DNA of 64,000 nucleotides from positions 124,001 through 188,000 of the forward strand of contig NZ_CANTZW010000003.1 of the NCBI RefSeq assembly GCF_947855115.1, read 5' to 3'. Both the position numbers and the translations under genes were made by a program. Positions 1-9,099 of the stretch are shown here, one piece after another (position 1 is the first letter of the stretch; each line of letters starts with the position of its first letter). The stretch comes from an uncultured Parabacteroides sp. GTDB taxonomy: Bacteria; Bacteroidota; Bacteroidia; Bacteroidales; Tannerellaceae. Under the pieces are notes generated by a model. That model saw only the letters and a program-made list of their open reading frames with translations. It made no database searches and was not told the origin of the DNA.

Positions 1-885
1 ATAATCCATCATCTTCAAACGGTATGCCCCCTGTTCGCCATACAAGCCAAATCCTTTCCAGAATACAAGCCCCAAGATAACAAGTTGCGAGACATCCAGC
101 GCTAAACGCTTTTTGCCAACCCATGGTTCCCGGTTCTTACACAGGCAAGTTATAGCCAAAGCCGCAAAGAAAGCGATCCATGAGAAATAAATCACCTTAT
201 CCGGAATCAACCGGAAATAATAATAGCTATCCGGCAAAAAGGCAAAGCGATATTCACCGATCACCGAATAACGCACGCATAATCCACCCAAGATCAGCAC
301 CATCGTCGGCAAGACCACCGAATAATACCAACGGGAAGTCCGGCTCATGGCCTCATACCCAACCATGGATAAAGCAAATAACAAAGAGACCGGCCCGGCC
401 AACCCAAAGAGAAGCAAGGAGGAGAGCACACTCGTTATCAAACGGGGGATGAATTTCCTTATCCCCAAAACGAGATATAGAACAAGCAGCATCATGCCGA
501 ACGCAACCGTCCCCTGAAGCCTGTAATTAAAATCCCATTGTACAAACAATAAGGACAGAATGGGAAGCCAAGCCCACAAAATCCCATGCCCCCGCAGATC
601 GATCCGTCTCAAGATAGCTTGGAGCAAGATCCCCAGGCTTGTCAATAACGCCGCCGTGATCATAGCCCCCGCATTCGGGATAATGAAGAATTGTACCAAC
701 CAGCCAGATAGAACCATCGCTAAACCTCCCGGTCGCGCCAACTCATCGACAATAAAAAAACGAGTCAACAGGAACAACTGGTTCTGCTCGACACAATAAA
801 AATGATACTCGCTGAATACCCTCAGGAAGATAAACAGAAAGACAAATACAATTACACCCAAGGCCCCGCCTCTATACTTCTTCAT
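1..885 (-). CDS. Multi-pass membrane protein, 3' part cut off by the window edge
   Basis: Reading the minus strand from an ATG at 883-885 gives 295 open codons that run off the left edge. The protein starts MKKYRGGALGVIVFVFLFIF, so a membrane segment begins almost at once, followed by about seven more hydrophobic stretches separated by short basic loops. There is no recognisable enzyme motif in the visible part. It resembles the large membrane proteins that Bacteroidetes annotation calls DUF6057; that name is from memory and only moderately secure. It lies downstream of pfkA on the same strand but is separated from it by a strong terminator, so it is probably transcribed on its own. The missing C-terminus could carry a soluble domain. 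Confidence 0.6.
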   Translation of the reverse strand, partial: MKKYRGGALGVIVFVFLFIFLRVFSEYHFYCVEQNQLFLLTRFFIVDELARPGGLAMVLSGWLVQFFIIPNAGAMITAALLTSLGILLQAILRRIDLRGHGILWAWLPILSLLFVQWDFNYRLQGTVAFGMMLLVLYLVLGIRKFIPRLITSVLSSLLLFGLAGPVSLLFALSMVGYEAMSRTSRWYYSVVLPTMVLILGGLCVRYSVIGEYRFAFLPDSYYYFRLIPDKVIYFSWIAFFAALAITCLCKNREPWVGKKRLALDVSQLVILGLVFWKGFGLYGEQGAYRLKMMDY

Positions 886-904
886 GATATCAGGTTGTTC
901 GAAT

Positions 905-941
905 AAAAAACCCGGATGTAATTATCGCATACATCCGGGTC
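905..941 (-). terminator. Intrinsic terminator of pfkA
   Basis: A perfect 10-bp stem (911-920 pairs with 930-939) is followed on the minus strand by a run of six U (905-910). It lies 27 bases after the pfkA stop codon. Confidence 0.85.
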
Positions 942-967
942 TCTATCGATATAAATTCTTGTCTTAT

Positions 968-1948
968 TTAGATGGAAGAAACACGGAGCGTGTTCAACAA
1001 ATCCCGGTTAATAGGCTTATCGTTCTTAATCGCCTTAGAGAAGGGCACATAAACGATCTGGTCGTTCTGGATACCCATCATCACGTTACGCTGATCGTCT
1101 AGCAAGGCATCGATAGCGGCTACGCCCATACGAGTGGCCAAGATACGGTCTTGAGCCGTAGGAGAACCACCCCGTTGCAAGTGCCCCAAGATAGAGACAC
1201 GCACGTCGAACTGCGGATACTCTTTTTTCACACGCTCGGCTACACCCATAGCGCCTCCCGTGACCTCGCTTTCGGCAACCAATACGATACTACTGTTCTT
1301 AGACTTACGGAACCCGTTCTCGATCATCTCGGCCAACTGGTCTTTCTCCAAGGAGATCTCCGGGATAATAGCGGCCTCGGCACCAGACGCAATCGCTCCG
1401 TTCAACGCCAAGAAACCGGCATCACGCCCCATAACCTCCACAAAGAACAAACGATCGTGGGAGGTAGCCGTATCACGTATCTTATCCACGCATTCCATAA
1501 TCGTATTCAAGGCCGTATCATAACCGATCGTCGTATCCGTACCATATAAGTCGTTATCGATCGTACCCGGCAATCCAACGATCGGGAAATTAAACTCTTG
1601 CGCGAAAATACGCGCTCCCGTCAACGTACCGTCGCCGCCAATGGCGATCAAGGCATCGATTCCATGTTCTTGCAACTTGTCATAGGCCAGCTTCCGTCCC
1701 TCGGGAGTCTTGAACTCCACGCAACGGGCAGTTTTGAGGATCGTTCCGCCGCGTTGAATTATATTACTGACATTTTGTGTCTTGAACTCTTCAATCTCAT
1801 CTAGGATCAACCCTTTGTAACCACGGTAAATACCTTTCACTCTCATTCCGTTGTAAATAGCGGAACGTGTTACCGCACGAATAGCGGCATTCATTCCCGG
1901 GGCATCACCTCCGGACGTTAAAATACCAACACACTTTACTGTAGACAT
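968..1948 (-). CDS. pfkA: ATP-dependent 6-phosphofructokinase
   Basis: Phosphorylates fructose 6-phosphate to fructose 1,6-bisphosphate, the committed step of glycolysis, in the cytosol as a homotetramer. The protein has the family signatures in order: the nucleotide-binding [10 protein letters not shown] near residue 13, GGDGTLTGA, the catalytic GTIDND, and GHLQRGGSP in the C-terminal half. From the ATG at 1946-1948 the length is 326 residues, close to the usual 320 for bacterial PfkA. A longer open frame reaches 2026, but its first 26 codons are not family-like and overlap a good promoter -7 box (1976-1983), so the MSTVKCVG start is preferred. It is monocistronic: terminator just downstream, and ispH ends 97 bases upstream. 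Confidence 0.95.
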   Translation of the reverse strand: MSTVKCVGILTSGGDAPGMNAAIRAVTRSAIYNGMRVKGIYRGYKGLILDEIEEFKTQNVSNIIQRGGTILKTARCVEFKTPEGRKLAYDKLQEHGIDALIAIGGDGTLTGARIFAQEFNFPIVGLPGTIDNDLYGTDTTIGYDTALNTIMECVDKIRDTATSHDRLFFVEVMGRDAGFLALNGAIASGAEAAIIPEISLEKDQLAEMIENGFRKSKNSSIVLVAESEVTGGAMGVAERVKKEYPQFDVRVSILGHLQRGGSPTAQDRILATRMGVAAIDALLDDQRNVMMGIQNDQIVYVPFSKAIKNDKPINRDLLNTLRVSSI

Positions 1949-1975
1949 AGCGTCATTGATTTTAATGTTCTCCGG

Positions 1976-1983
1976 CAAAAGTA
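1976..1983 (-). promoter_or_regulatory. Promoter -7 box for pfkA
   Basis: The minus strand reads TACTTTTG, which fits the Bacteroidetes -7 consensus TAnnTTTG. It sits 27 bases upstream of the chosen pfkA start. No good TTTG -33 box is seen at the usual spacing. Confidence 0.5.
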
Positions 1984-2044
1984 GTAAATATTTAATTATA
2001 TTCTGTCTTTCTCCCGGAAAGTTCACGTATTCTTAATCAAAATA

Positions 2045-2917
2045 TCATTCTGAAGCATTCAATTCCTTGATCCGGACCGCTACTTCCTCCATCAGCCACT
2101 TAGGAGTGGAGGTAGCACCGCAAACCCCGACCCGGCGTACCCCCTCGGGTAAAGGCTCGGTTATCTCCGATACCTCGGAAATAAAAAGCGTATTCGGGTT
2201 CGCTTTCCGGCACTCCTCGAACAACATCTTTCCATTGGAGCTTTTACGGCCGGCCACAAAATAGACCCAATCGTGACTGGAGGCAAAGGCTTTTATATTC
2301 GGCAAGCGATTCGCCACCTGGCGGCAAATCGTATCATAATAATTGAACTCCACACCTTCCGCCATCCGCTTCTTGATCTCTTCCACCACCGCCTTGAACC
2401 CATCCAAGGATTTCGTGGTCTGGGAAAACAAACTGATCGCACGGGTAAAATCCAAGCGGTCGAGATCCTCTATTTTTTCGATGACAATCGCCGTGCCTTC
2501 CGTCTGGCCCACCAAGCCATTCACCTCCGCATGCCCTTTCTTTCCATAGATAACCAACTGGGTGTTATTCGCACGGGTCTCTTGATAACATTTATGAATC
2601 TTGCGTTGCAAACGCAAGACAACCGGGCAGGTAGCGTCTATAATCGTGATATTGTTTTGCTTCGCTAAAGAATAGGTAGAAGGCGGCTCGCCATGCGCCC
2701 GGAGCAATACCTTTTGGTCTCTCAACCCAGAAAGCCCCTCATGGTCGATCGTATGTAACCCCATATGCTCCAACCGTTCCACCTCCAAGCTGTTGTGAAC
2801 GATATCGCCTAGACAATACAGTGTATCCGTATTTCCCAGTTCCCGCTCCGCGCTTTCTATAGCGGTGACAACCCCAAAACAGAACCCGGAATCTTTATCT
2901 ATCTCAACTTCTATCAT
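2045..2917 (-). CDS. ispH: 4-hydroxy-3-methylbut-2-enyl diphosphate reductase
   Basis: Last enzyme of the MEP isoprenoid pathway; reduces HMBPP to IPP and DMAPP with a [4Fe-4S] cluster. The three cluster cysteines are visible in their usual contexts: GFCFGV near the N-terminus, DATCPVV in the middle and TICRQVANR towards the C-terminus. The conserved histidines in IVHNSLEVE and RAHGEPPS are also present. The preferred start MIEVEIDKDSGF gives 290 residues, normal for the short bacterial form; the open frame extends 10 codons further up but these are not family-like. Its isoprenoid products feed prenyl synthases such as the one at 5759-6733. A palindromic repeat array separates it from cmk upstream. 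Confidence 0.95.
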   Translation of the reverse strand: MIEVEIDKDSGFCFGVVTAIESAERELGNTDTLYCLGDIVHNSLEVERLEHMGLHTIDHEGLSGLRDQKVLLRAHGEPPSTYSLAKQNNITIIDATCPVVLRLQRKIHKCYQETRANNTQLVIYGKKGHAEVNGLVGQTEGTAIVIEKIEDLDRLDFTRAISLFSQTTKSLDGFKAVVEEIKKRMAEGVEFNYYDTICRQVANRLPNIKAFASSHDWVYFVAGRKSSNGKMLFEECRKANPNTLFISEVSEITEPLPEGVRRVGVCGATSTPKWLMEEVAVRIKELNASE

Positions 2918-2973
2918 ACTCTCAATATTGCTATATGTACGAGCCACTTACAGTTTCTTAAAATATCTATCGC

Positions 2974-3050
2974 AGGAAACTGCAGTTTCTCTTCATAGAA
3001 ACTAAAGTTTCCATAGCAAGAAACTCTAGTTTCTTTTGCAGGAAACCGCA
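2974..3050. repeat. Tandem 22-bp array of GAAACTnnAGTTTC palindromes
   Basis: Three palindromes GAAACTnnAGTTTC lie at 2976-2989, 2998-3011 and 3020-3033, so each starts exactly 22 bp after the last. A degenerate fourth half-unit starts at 3042, again 22 bp on, and a stray half-unit AGTTTC is at 2952-2957. With the flanking A/T base pair the palindrome is 16 bp and the spacer 6 bp (cttcat, atagca, tttgca). The palindrome arms are conserved while the two central bases and the spacers vary. It fills the gap between cmk and ispH, where a transcript reading from cmk into ispH would contain a chain of hairpins. Confidence 0.85.
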
Positions 3051-3059
3051 AGCACTCAT

Positions 3060-3749
3060 TTATGAACCGATCGCTTTATGATATTGTTTCAACAGCCAAG
3101 CCTTTTGCTCGTCTAAGGTCATATTGGAATTATCCAGCACCAAGGCATCGTCGGCTTGTCTTAAAGGCCCCTCCTCCCGGGTTGAGTCTATATAATCCCG
3201 TTTCTTCACATTCTCCAGCACTTCCTCGTAAGAAGCGGGAATCCCTTTTGCCTCCAGCTCATCGACCCGGCGCCTCGCACGTACCTCCGGCGAGGCCGTC
3301 ACGAAAAGCTTCAACTCCGCATCCGGAAACACGACCGTACCGATATCACGGCCATCCATCACGATACCTTTCGCCTTCCCCATCTCTTGTTGCTTAGCGA
3401 CCAAGGCACGACGCACAAAAACCAACGTAGCTACCAGGCTAACCTTATTCGCTACCTCCATGCCGCGGATCTCTTTCTCTACATTCACACCGTTCAAATA
3501 CGTATCCGGACGCCCGGTCTCAGCGTTCAAACGAAAAGAGATGTCGATATGATCAATCGCGGCCTTCAATTCGCCTTCCTTGATCTTCTCACCCTCAAAG
3601 AATCCATGCTGGATGCAATACAAAGTCACGGCCCGATACATGGCCCCCGTATCGATATATGTATATCCGATCTCTTTGGCTAGATCTTTTGCCATGGTAC
3701 TTTTGCCACTGGAAGAGTGACCGTCTATAGCGATAACTATCTTCTTCAT
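3060..3749 (-). CDS. cmk: Cytidylate kinase
   Basis: Phosphorylates CMP and dCMP to the diphosphates. The N-terminus carries the P-loop GHSSSGKST (about residues 10-18), followed by [10 protein letters not shown], typical of the CMP-binding region. The central [14 protein letters not shown] and the Arg-rich lid [10 protein letters not shown] are also family marks. The 229-residue length is normal. The gene lies 30 bases downstream of porQ on the same strand, a neighbourhood common in Bacteroidetes, and upstream of ispH. Confidence 0.95.
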   Translation of the reverse strand: MKKIVIAIDGHSSSGKSTMAKDLAKEIGYTYIDTGAMYRAVTLYCIQHGFFEGEKIKEGELKAAIDHIDISFRLNAETGRPDTYLNGVNVEKEIRGMEVANKVSLVATLVFVRRALVAKQQEMGKAKGIVMDGRDIGTVVFPDAELKLFVTASPEVRARRRVDELEAKGIPASYEEVLENVKKRDYIDSTREEGPLRQADDALVLDNSNMTLDEQKAWLLKQYHKAIGS

Positions 3750-3779
3750 ATATATTAATGTATAGGTTTATTTTATTCC

Positions 3780-4778
3780 TTACTTGAAGTCGGCCAAGGT
3801 CGTAGATACACTGATCATCATCGACATGGCAGACGGATGATATTTCGCCAGCGAGAAACCGACATCAAACATCTTGATCCTCACGCCAGCGCCAGCCGAG
3901 AAACCGGAGAAACTTCCTCCACCTTTCAACTTCATATCCATATTCACCTTCGGATTAAATCCAGCGCCCACCCAGAAATTCTCGGACGGGATAAAATCCA
4001 CACCGATGATAAAATGCTTCGCCAATGTCTTGAGGAAAGAATCCCCGTCATATTCCTTATTCGTATTATCGATATAATCGAACTTCCAACGGTTCAAGTA
4101 TTGAGCCGTCAATGAAAAACGAATCGGGGCATGCGCCATTTTTTGCGTGATCCCCATCTGGATATCCCAAGGCATTTTCTGTCGCTCATCCTCGTAAGCC
4201 TTCAGTTGCGCCCCTATATTCTTCAAGGCGAAACCAAAAGAGAAACCTTTATCCGAATTATAATAACTCAATCCTGCGTCCACGCACAAACCGATAGAGG
4301 TATAATCCGCCAATCCCGAATACAAGAACTTCAACGACAACCCGCCGCGCCAACGCTCGTTCAGGTCGCGGGCATAGAAACCATTCACGCTGATATCCTT
4401 CGCCGAGAGGCTCGCCCCGGTCATGACATTATCCGGCAATACCTCCTTGATATCCCCATAAGCGATGAACGTAGCTCCTACACCCCAAGCCCCCTTCTCG
4501 CCATGCGCTTTCGTGAATAAAGCGCTTCCCACATTGATATCCGAGATGTAGTTCATATAATTCAAGTTGATCATCCCATCCATCTCCGCGCCCAGCAACC
4601 CCGGATTATGGAAAATCAAGGAAGGATCCCTTTCCACCAACGCCACGGAATGCCCTCCCAAAGCATTAGCCCGAGTAGAGGTAGGCAGACGTAAAAAAGT
4701 GAATGCCTCACCCCCGTTTTGCGCAGAGACAGACAGCGTAACAATAAGCGAAATCAATATAAATAGTTTATTTCTCAT
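3780..4778 (-). CDS. porQ: Type IX secretion system outer-membrane protein PorQ
   Basis: PorQ is an outer-membrane beta-barrel of the type IX secretion system, in P. gingivalis linked to the attachment complex that modifies exported proteins carrying the C-terminal signal. The start MRNKLFILISLIVTLSVSAQ is a clear signal peptide, so this ATG is preferred over one 8 codons upstream. The mature protein begins GGEAFTFLRLPTSTRANALG, which I recognise as the PorQ/PorV-like opening, and continues with alternating aromatic beta-strand patterns to a C-terminal barrel strand. Length about 332 residues. It is adjacent to cmk. Its presence implies the cell has a type IX system encoded elsewhere. Confidence 0.85.
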   Translation of the reverse strand: MRNKLFILISLIVTLSVSAQNGGEAFTFLRLPTSTRANALGGHSVALVERDPSLIFHNPGLLGAEMDGMINLNYMNYISDINVGSALFTKAHGEKGAWGVGATFIAYGDIKEVLPDNVMTGASLSAKDISVNGFYARDLNERWRGGLSLKFLYSGLADYTSIGLCVDAGLSYYNSDKGFSFGFALKNIGAQLKAYEDERQKMPWDIQMGITQKMAHAPIRFSLTAQYLNRWKFDYIDNTNKEYDGDSFLKTLAKHFIIGVDFIPSENFWVGAGFNPKVNMDMKLKGGGSFSGFSAGAGVRIKMFDVGFSLAKYHPSAMSMMISVSTTLADFK

Positions 4779-4916
4779 ATTTTCGTGTAAAAAATCGTTC
4801 AAAGATACATTAATTCGGAAAAATGTTTTTACTTTACACCCGCAAATCTCTGAAATACGGATTTCATATTAACAGAAACGGAAAAAATACCGAAAAGGTA
4901 TATTATCGCTCTCATT

Positions 4917-4950
4917 TTTGTTTTGAGATATGAAATAATTCGTATTTTTG
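4917..4950 (+). promoter_or_regulatory. Promoter of tonB
   Basis: TATTTTTG at 4943-4950 matches the -7 consensus TAnnTTTG, and TTTG boxes at 4917-4920 and 4922-4925 flank the expected -33 spacing. It lies 36 bases before the tonB start. Confidence 0.6.
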
Positions 4951-4986
4951 CGGAAGTGAAAAACACTTATAAATTATTATAAACGT

Positions 4987-5679
4987 ATGGAAATTAAAAA
5001 ATCACCGAAAGCGGACCTAGAAAAAGGTAAGACCCTAAGTATCCTTATGGGATTCGTAGTGGGCTTAGCGGTCTTGTTCGTGGGCTTCGAATGGAGTACG
5101 CGCGACGTTATGATCGTTCAGGCTAGCGAGGGTGTGGCAGACATCATCGCTGAGGAAGAAGTGGAAATCACGAGACCGGAGAATACGCCTCCTCCACCAC
5201 CTCCACCACCAGCACCTGTTGTAACCGAAGTATTGAACGTCGTTGAAGATGACGTAGAGTTGGAACAGCAAGATATCTTATCTTCCGAGGATGACCAGAC
5301 ATCCGCTCAGGAGGCTGTTTATACACCACCCGCAGTAGTAGAGGAAGAAGAGGAATCTTCTCAGCAGATCTTTACGGTTGTAGAGGAAATGCCGAAGTTC
5401 CCTGGTGGAGATGCGGAATTGTTGAAATTTATCGCTAAATCCATCAAGTATCCGGTAATCGCACAGGAAAACGGAATCCAAGGTCGTGTAATCTGCGCCT
5501 TCGTGGTGAACAAAGACGGATCCGTTGTGGATGCCGAGGTATTACGCGGTGTAGATCCGTCTCTGGACAAAGAAGCTCTCCGTGTGATCGGAACCATGCC
5601 TAAGTGGAGCCCGGGTAAGCAGAGAGGTAAACCAGTACGCGTTAAGTATACTGTGCCTATCACGTTCAGATTACAATAG
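4987..5679 (+). CDS. tonB: Energy transducer TonB
   Basis: Couples the inner-membrane proton motive force to TonB-dependent outer-membrane receptors such as the SusC protein at 36941-40318. The layout is classic: a short basic cytoplasmic head, one membrane helix (about residues 17-34), a periplasmic acidic and proline-rich linker with a run of eight prolines near residue 63, and a C-terminal TonB domain from about residue 130 (GGDAELLKFIAKSIKYP, then IQGRVICAFVVNKDGSV and VKYTVPITFRLQ). The C-terminal domain resembles the TonB domain common in Bacteroidetes. It has its own promoter and terminator, apart from the exbB/exbD cluster 2 kb downstream. Confidence 0.93.
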   Translation: MEIKKSPKADLEKGKTLSILMGFVVGLAVLFVGFEWSTRDVMIVQASEGVADIIAEEEVEITRPENTPPPPPPPPAPVVTEVLNVVEDDVELEQQDILSSEDDQTSAQEAVYTPPAVVEEEEESSQQIFTVVEEMPKFPGGDAELLKFIAKSIKYPVIAQENGIQGRVICAFVVNKDGSVVDAEVLRGVDPSLDKEALRVIGTMPKWSPGKQRGKPVRVKYTVPITFRLQ

Positions 5680-5697
5680 TATAATACTAAACATATT

Positions 5698-5729
5698 AAA
5701 AGGCTGCTTTATTCTTGCAGCCTTTTTTT
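5698..5729 (+). terminator. Intrinsic terminator of tonB
   Basis: A 10-bp stem (5698-5707 with 5717-5726) runs into a T tract, 18 bases after the tonB stop. Confidence 0.85.
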
Positions 5730-5758
5730 ATTTCATAATTCCATTAATCGTCACAGTC

Positions 5759-6733
5759 ATGTTAACATTCGAAAACATATTAAAAAGAATAGAAAGCGAG
5801 ATTTCCCAACTACAATTCGCGAACCCTCCCAAAAGTCTATACGAACCCATAGAATACATCTTATCCCTGGGAGGAAAAAGAATACGCCCCGCATTAACGT
5901 TGATGGCGTGCAATATATATAATAACAGTATAGAAAACGCAATCAAGCCGGCTTTAGGGCTGGAAGTTTTCCATAATTTCACGTTGTTGCACGACGATTT
6001 GATGGATGAAGCCGATAAGAGAAGGAACAAGCCCACCGTACATAAAGTATGGAACGCCAACACCGCGATCCTTTCCGGCGACGCCATGCTAATAGCGGCT
6101 TACCAGTTAATAGGATCGACAGCTCCCGGCCACCTCAAGCAAGTGTTGGACTTATTTACGCAAACCGCGCTGGAAATATGTGGAGGCCAACAATTCGACA
6201 TGGAATTCGAGTCTCGCATGGACGTGAGCGAGGAAGAATATATCGAGATGATCCGGCTAAAAACAGCCGTGTTGCTGGCCTGTGCCCTGAAGATCGGCGC
6301 TATCCTCGGGGGGGCCTCACAAGAAGACGCGGACAACCTATACGCGTTTGGCATTAACATCGGCCTAGCGTTTCAATTGCAAGACGACTTATTAGACGTA
6401 TATGGCGACACCGCCACTTTCGGGAAAAACATAGGCGGCGATATCCTTTGTAATAAGAAAACATTCCTATTAATAAACGCTATCAGGCTAGCGAACAAGG
6501 AACAAAAGGAGACTCTCCGCGACTGGATGGATAAAAAAGAGTTCGATCCGGCTCAAAAGATACAGGCCTTTACCTCTATCTACAATGATTTAGGACTAAG
6601 GCAACTAACAGAAAATAAAATCCAGGCCTATTACGACGCATCCGTAGAGAACTTGAATGCTTTACAAATTGCCCCGGAGAAACTAACGATCCTAAAAGAG
6701 GTTTGTGACCGATTAATGTACAGACAATCTTGA
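5759..6733 (+). CDS. Polyprenyl diphosphate synthase family protein
   Basis: Chain-elongating trans-prenyltransferase that condenses IPP onto allylic diphosphates. Both aspartate-rich motifs are present: LLHDDLMDEADKRR near residue 82 and QLQDDLLD near residue 206, as is GGKRIRPAL near residue 38 that binds IPP. The 324-residue length and the first motif suit a medium- to long-chain synthase (quinone side chain) or an FPP/GGPP synthase; product length cannot be told by eye. It lies 3 bases upstream of tatD, so the two are probably co-transcribed. Confidence 0.9.
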   Translation: MLTFENILKRIESEISQLQFANPPKSLYEPIEYILSLGGKRIRPALTLMACNIYNNSIENAIKPALGLEVFHNFTLLHDDLMDEADKRRNKPTVHKVWNANTAILSGDAMLIAAYQLIGSTAPGHLKQVLDLFTQTALEICGGQQFDMEFESRMDVSEEEYIEMIRLKTAVLLACALKIGAILGGASQEDADNLYAFGINIGLAFQLQDDLLDVYGDTATFGKNIGGDILCNKKTFLLINAIRLANKEQKETLRDWMDKKEFDPAQKIQAFTSIYNDLGLRQLTENKIQAYYDASVENLNALQIAPEKLTILKEVCDRLMYRQS

Positions 6734-6736
6734 TCC

Positions 6737-7522
6737 ATGAAGTTAATAGATACACATTGCCATTTATATCTGGAGGATTTCGACCCGGAACAAGACGAAC
6801 TCGTGCGGAAAGCGAAAGACTCCGGTATCGACACCCTGCTCCTGCCAAACGTAGACCTGACAACAGTTGACAGGATGCACGATTTATGCGATCGGTACCC
6901 AGAGTTCGCTTTCCCCATGATGGGATTACATCCTACCAGCGTAGACAACAATTATGCCAATGCCCTAAAACAAACCGAATCCTATCTATCGAAGCGTACC
7001 TATTGCGGAATCGGAGAGATCGGGATCGATCTATATTGGGATAAGACATACTTGAAAGAACAACAAATCGTATTCGAGGAACAACTACGCTGGAGTATCG
7101 ACTTGGATCTGCCCGTGGCGATCCATACCCGCGACGCATATCCGGAGGTACTGGAAAGCCTACATAAAGTCGGAACGGAGAAACTTAAGGGCGTATTTCA
7201 TAGTTTTACCGGCATACCCGAAGAGCTAGAAGAAATTAAGAAACTACCCACTTTTAAGATCGGGATAAACGGGGTTGTCACCTTTAAAAATTCAAAACTA
7301 TCCGAGGTTATCCGGCAAACAAAGATTGAAAAGATTCTCTTGGAAACAGATGCTCCCTATCTCTCGCCAGTACCCTACAGAGGTAGAAGGAATGAGCCTA
7401 CTTACATATGGAAGACGGCCGAGAAAGTAGCGGAAACCTTCGGTCTCACACTGGAAGAAACCGTAAATGCTACTCGAAAAAACACATTAGAATTGTTTAA
7501 AAGCGTAAATAAACCCATATAG
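6737..7522 (+). CDS. tatD: TatD-family metal-dependent deoxyribonuclease
   Basis: TIM-barrel metal hydrolase with 3'-5' exonuclease activity on DNA in studied relatives. Metal ligands are visible in the expected places: DTHCHLY at the N-terminus, EIGIDLYWD near residue 92, IHTRDAY near residue 128, FHSFTG, and LETDAPYLSP with the final Asp near residue 203. The length of 261 is normal. It follows the prenyl synthase after 3 bases. E. coli name used by homology; the paralogues TatD, YcfH and YjjV are not easy to separate, and in Bacteroidetes this could equally be called YcfH. Confidence 0.9.
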   Translation: MKLIDTHCHLYLEDFDPEQDELVRKAKDSGIDTLLLPNVDLTTVDRMHDLCDRYPEFAFPMMGLHPTSVDNNYANALKQTESYLSKRTYCGIGEIGIDLYWDKTYLKEQQIVFEEQLRWSIDLDLPVAIHTRDAYPEVLESLHKVGTEKLKGVFHSFTGIPEELEEIKKLPTFKIGINGVVTFKNSKLSEVIRQTKIEKILLETDAPYLSPVPYRGRRNEPTYIWKTAEKVAETFGLTLEETVNATRKNTLELFKSVNKPI

Positions 7523-7669
7523 AAACTTTTTTTCGAAAGAAGTCAAAATTTATTTCATGGATATTGTGTATATGTCAAGCAAAAACTATAGATTTGTGCA
7601 CTGAAAAGATTGCATATGGGATTTTTTTCGTATTTTGCGGTCGTTTTAGGAGGAGCTAGGCGAATAATT

Positions 7670-7757
7670 GGAGAGATGCTCGAGTGGTTGAAGAGGCACG
7701 CCTGGAAAGCGTGTAAACCCCTAAAGGGTTTCGCGGGTTCGAATCCCGCTCTCTCCG
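7670..7757 (+). tRNA. tRNA-Ser (GGA)
   Basis: Cloverleaf with a 7-bp acceptor stem (GGAGAGA with TCTCTCC), discriminator G at 7757, and anticodon loop CTGGAAA giving anticodon GGA. The long variable arm (acccctaaagggt) is diagnostic of class II serine tRNA. CCA is not encoded. Confidence 0.95.
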
Positions 7758-7837
7758 CTGTGGGGATACCATGAATAAATAATTAACTAAAATAAAAACA
7801 AATAAGAGAATTATTAATCTTAAAAATTAAACACACA

Positions 7838-8584
7838 ATGAAAAAGTATTTCGTAAAAACATTCATGAGCCTATGTGCTCTTGGAGTCTCTTCCGTAGTA
7901 TTTGCGCAAGAAACTGCCGAAGCTGCAGAAACCGCAGTTGAAGGAGGTTTATATCAAGCGTTAAAAGTTAAATTTATTGAAGGTGGTGCAGACTTCATGA
8001 GTTTGGTAGCCATCGCTTTGATATTCGGTTTAGCATTCTGCTTGGAAAGAATTATCTACTTAAATTTAGCTGAGACGAATTCTAGTAAATTGTTGAAAGG
8101 TATCGAGGAGGCTCTAGACAAAGGTGATGTTGAAGGCGCTAAAGCAATCGCTCGCGATACAAGAGGCCCTATCGCTTCTATCGCTTACCAAGGTTTAATG
8201 AGAATCGATCAAGGTATCGACGTTGTTGAGAAATCAATCGTTTCTTACGGAGGTGTTCAAGGTGGTCTTTTGGAGAAGAACCTTTCTTGGGTAACACTAT
8301 TTATCGCAATGGCTCCGTCATTAGGATTCTTGGGAACAGTTGTTGGTATGGTTATGGCGTTCGATAAAATTGAGCAAGTTGGTGATATCAGCCCGACGGT
8401 TGTAGCAGGTGGTATGAAAGTGGCCTTGATTACAACAATCGGTGGTTTGGTCGTAGCTTTGATCCTTCAGGTATTCTATAACTATTTGTTGAGCAAATTG
8501 GAGGCTATCTTGAATCAAATGGAAGATGCTTCTATCACGTTACTTGACTTAGTTATCAAATACAACGTCAAATTCAAAAAATAA
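7838..8584 (+). CDS. exbB: MotA/TolQ/ExbB proton channel protein
   Basis: Proton-conducting subunit of a TonB or Tol-like energising complex in the inner membrane. After a signal-like first helix (residues 1-24) there is a membrane segment near residues 53-70, a cytoplasmic domain, and two C-terminal helices containing the family motif region SLGFLGTVVGMVMAFD (about residues 165-182) and a second around TTIGGLVVALILQVFY. Length 248. It leads a tight cluster with an unknown membrane protein and two exbD genes, so all four are probably one operon. TonB itself is encoded separately at 4987. Confidence 0.9.
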   Translation: MKKYFVKTFMSLCALGVSSVVFAQETAEAAETAVEGGLYQALKVKFIEGGADFMSLVAIALIFGLAFCLERIIYLNLAETNSSKLLKGIEEALDKGDVEGAKAIARDTRGPIASIAYQGLMRIDQGIDVVEKSIVSYGGVQGGLLEKNLSWVTLFIAMAPSLGFLGTVVGMVMAFDKIEQVGDISPTVVAGGMKVALITTIGGLVVALILQVFYNYLLSKLEAILNQMEDASITLLDLVIKYNVKFKK

Positions 8585-8593
8585 TAAAGAATT

Positions 8594-9067
8594 ATGGCAG
8601 TAACTAAAATAAGAAAAATATCAAGTTGGACACTGTTGATATGCTCTATCATCAGCATTGTCACCTTGGTAATGTTTTTCGCTGGTGGTGTCGTAGATCC
8701 CGCCGCAGAAATGAAAGAGCCGATCTATACCGGCCTGCTACTTAACTGGACAACAATCTTATCATTTGTTACAATTATCAGTACAGTATTGTTCGCTATC
8801 TGGCAATTCGTAACATTATTGAAAACAGACGCAAAATCAGCTCTATCTTCACTTGCGGTTATCGTTTGTTTCTTCGCGCTTTTGTTTATTACTTATACAA
8901 TTGGTGACGGAACACCGTTAACAGGTTTGAACGCAGACTCTCAAGTATACAACACTCCGGGTTGGTTAAAGATCACGGATATGTGGATCATGTCTACAAT
9001 TGTTCTTTTAGTCCTGATTATAGCATGTGTCGTTTGGGGTTCTGTAAAAAGAATCATGGGTAAATAA
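8594..9067 (+). CDS. Small four-helix membrane protein of the exb cluster
   Basis: 157 residues with four hydrophobic segments (about residues 10-30, 46-68, 80-100 and 130-150) and short charged loops, ending in KRIMGK. No enzyme motif is visible and I do not recognise a named family. It is 9 bases after exbB and 32 before exbD, in the same direction, so it is most likely an accessory or scaffold subunit of the ExbB/ExbD complex. The function is an inference from position only. Confidence 0.75.
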   Translation: MAVTKIRKISSWTLLICSIISIVTLVMFFAGGVVDPAAEMKEPIYTGLLLNWTTILSFVTIISTVLFAIWQFVTLLKTDAKSALSSLAVIVCFFALLFITYTIGDGTPLTGLNADSQVYNTPGWLKITDMWIMSTIVLLVLIIACVVWGSVKRIMGK

Positions 9068-9099
9068 TAGTAATAACGATTTGATAAAACAAGAAAGAA

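Noticed and set aside
2974..3050. Possible CRISPR array
   Set aside because: Repeats are 16-bp palindromes with 6-bp spacers, far too short, and there are no cas genes.
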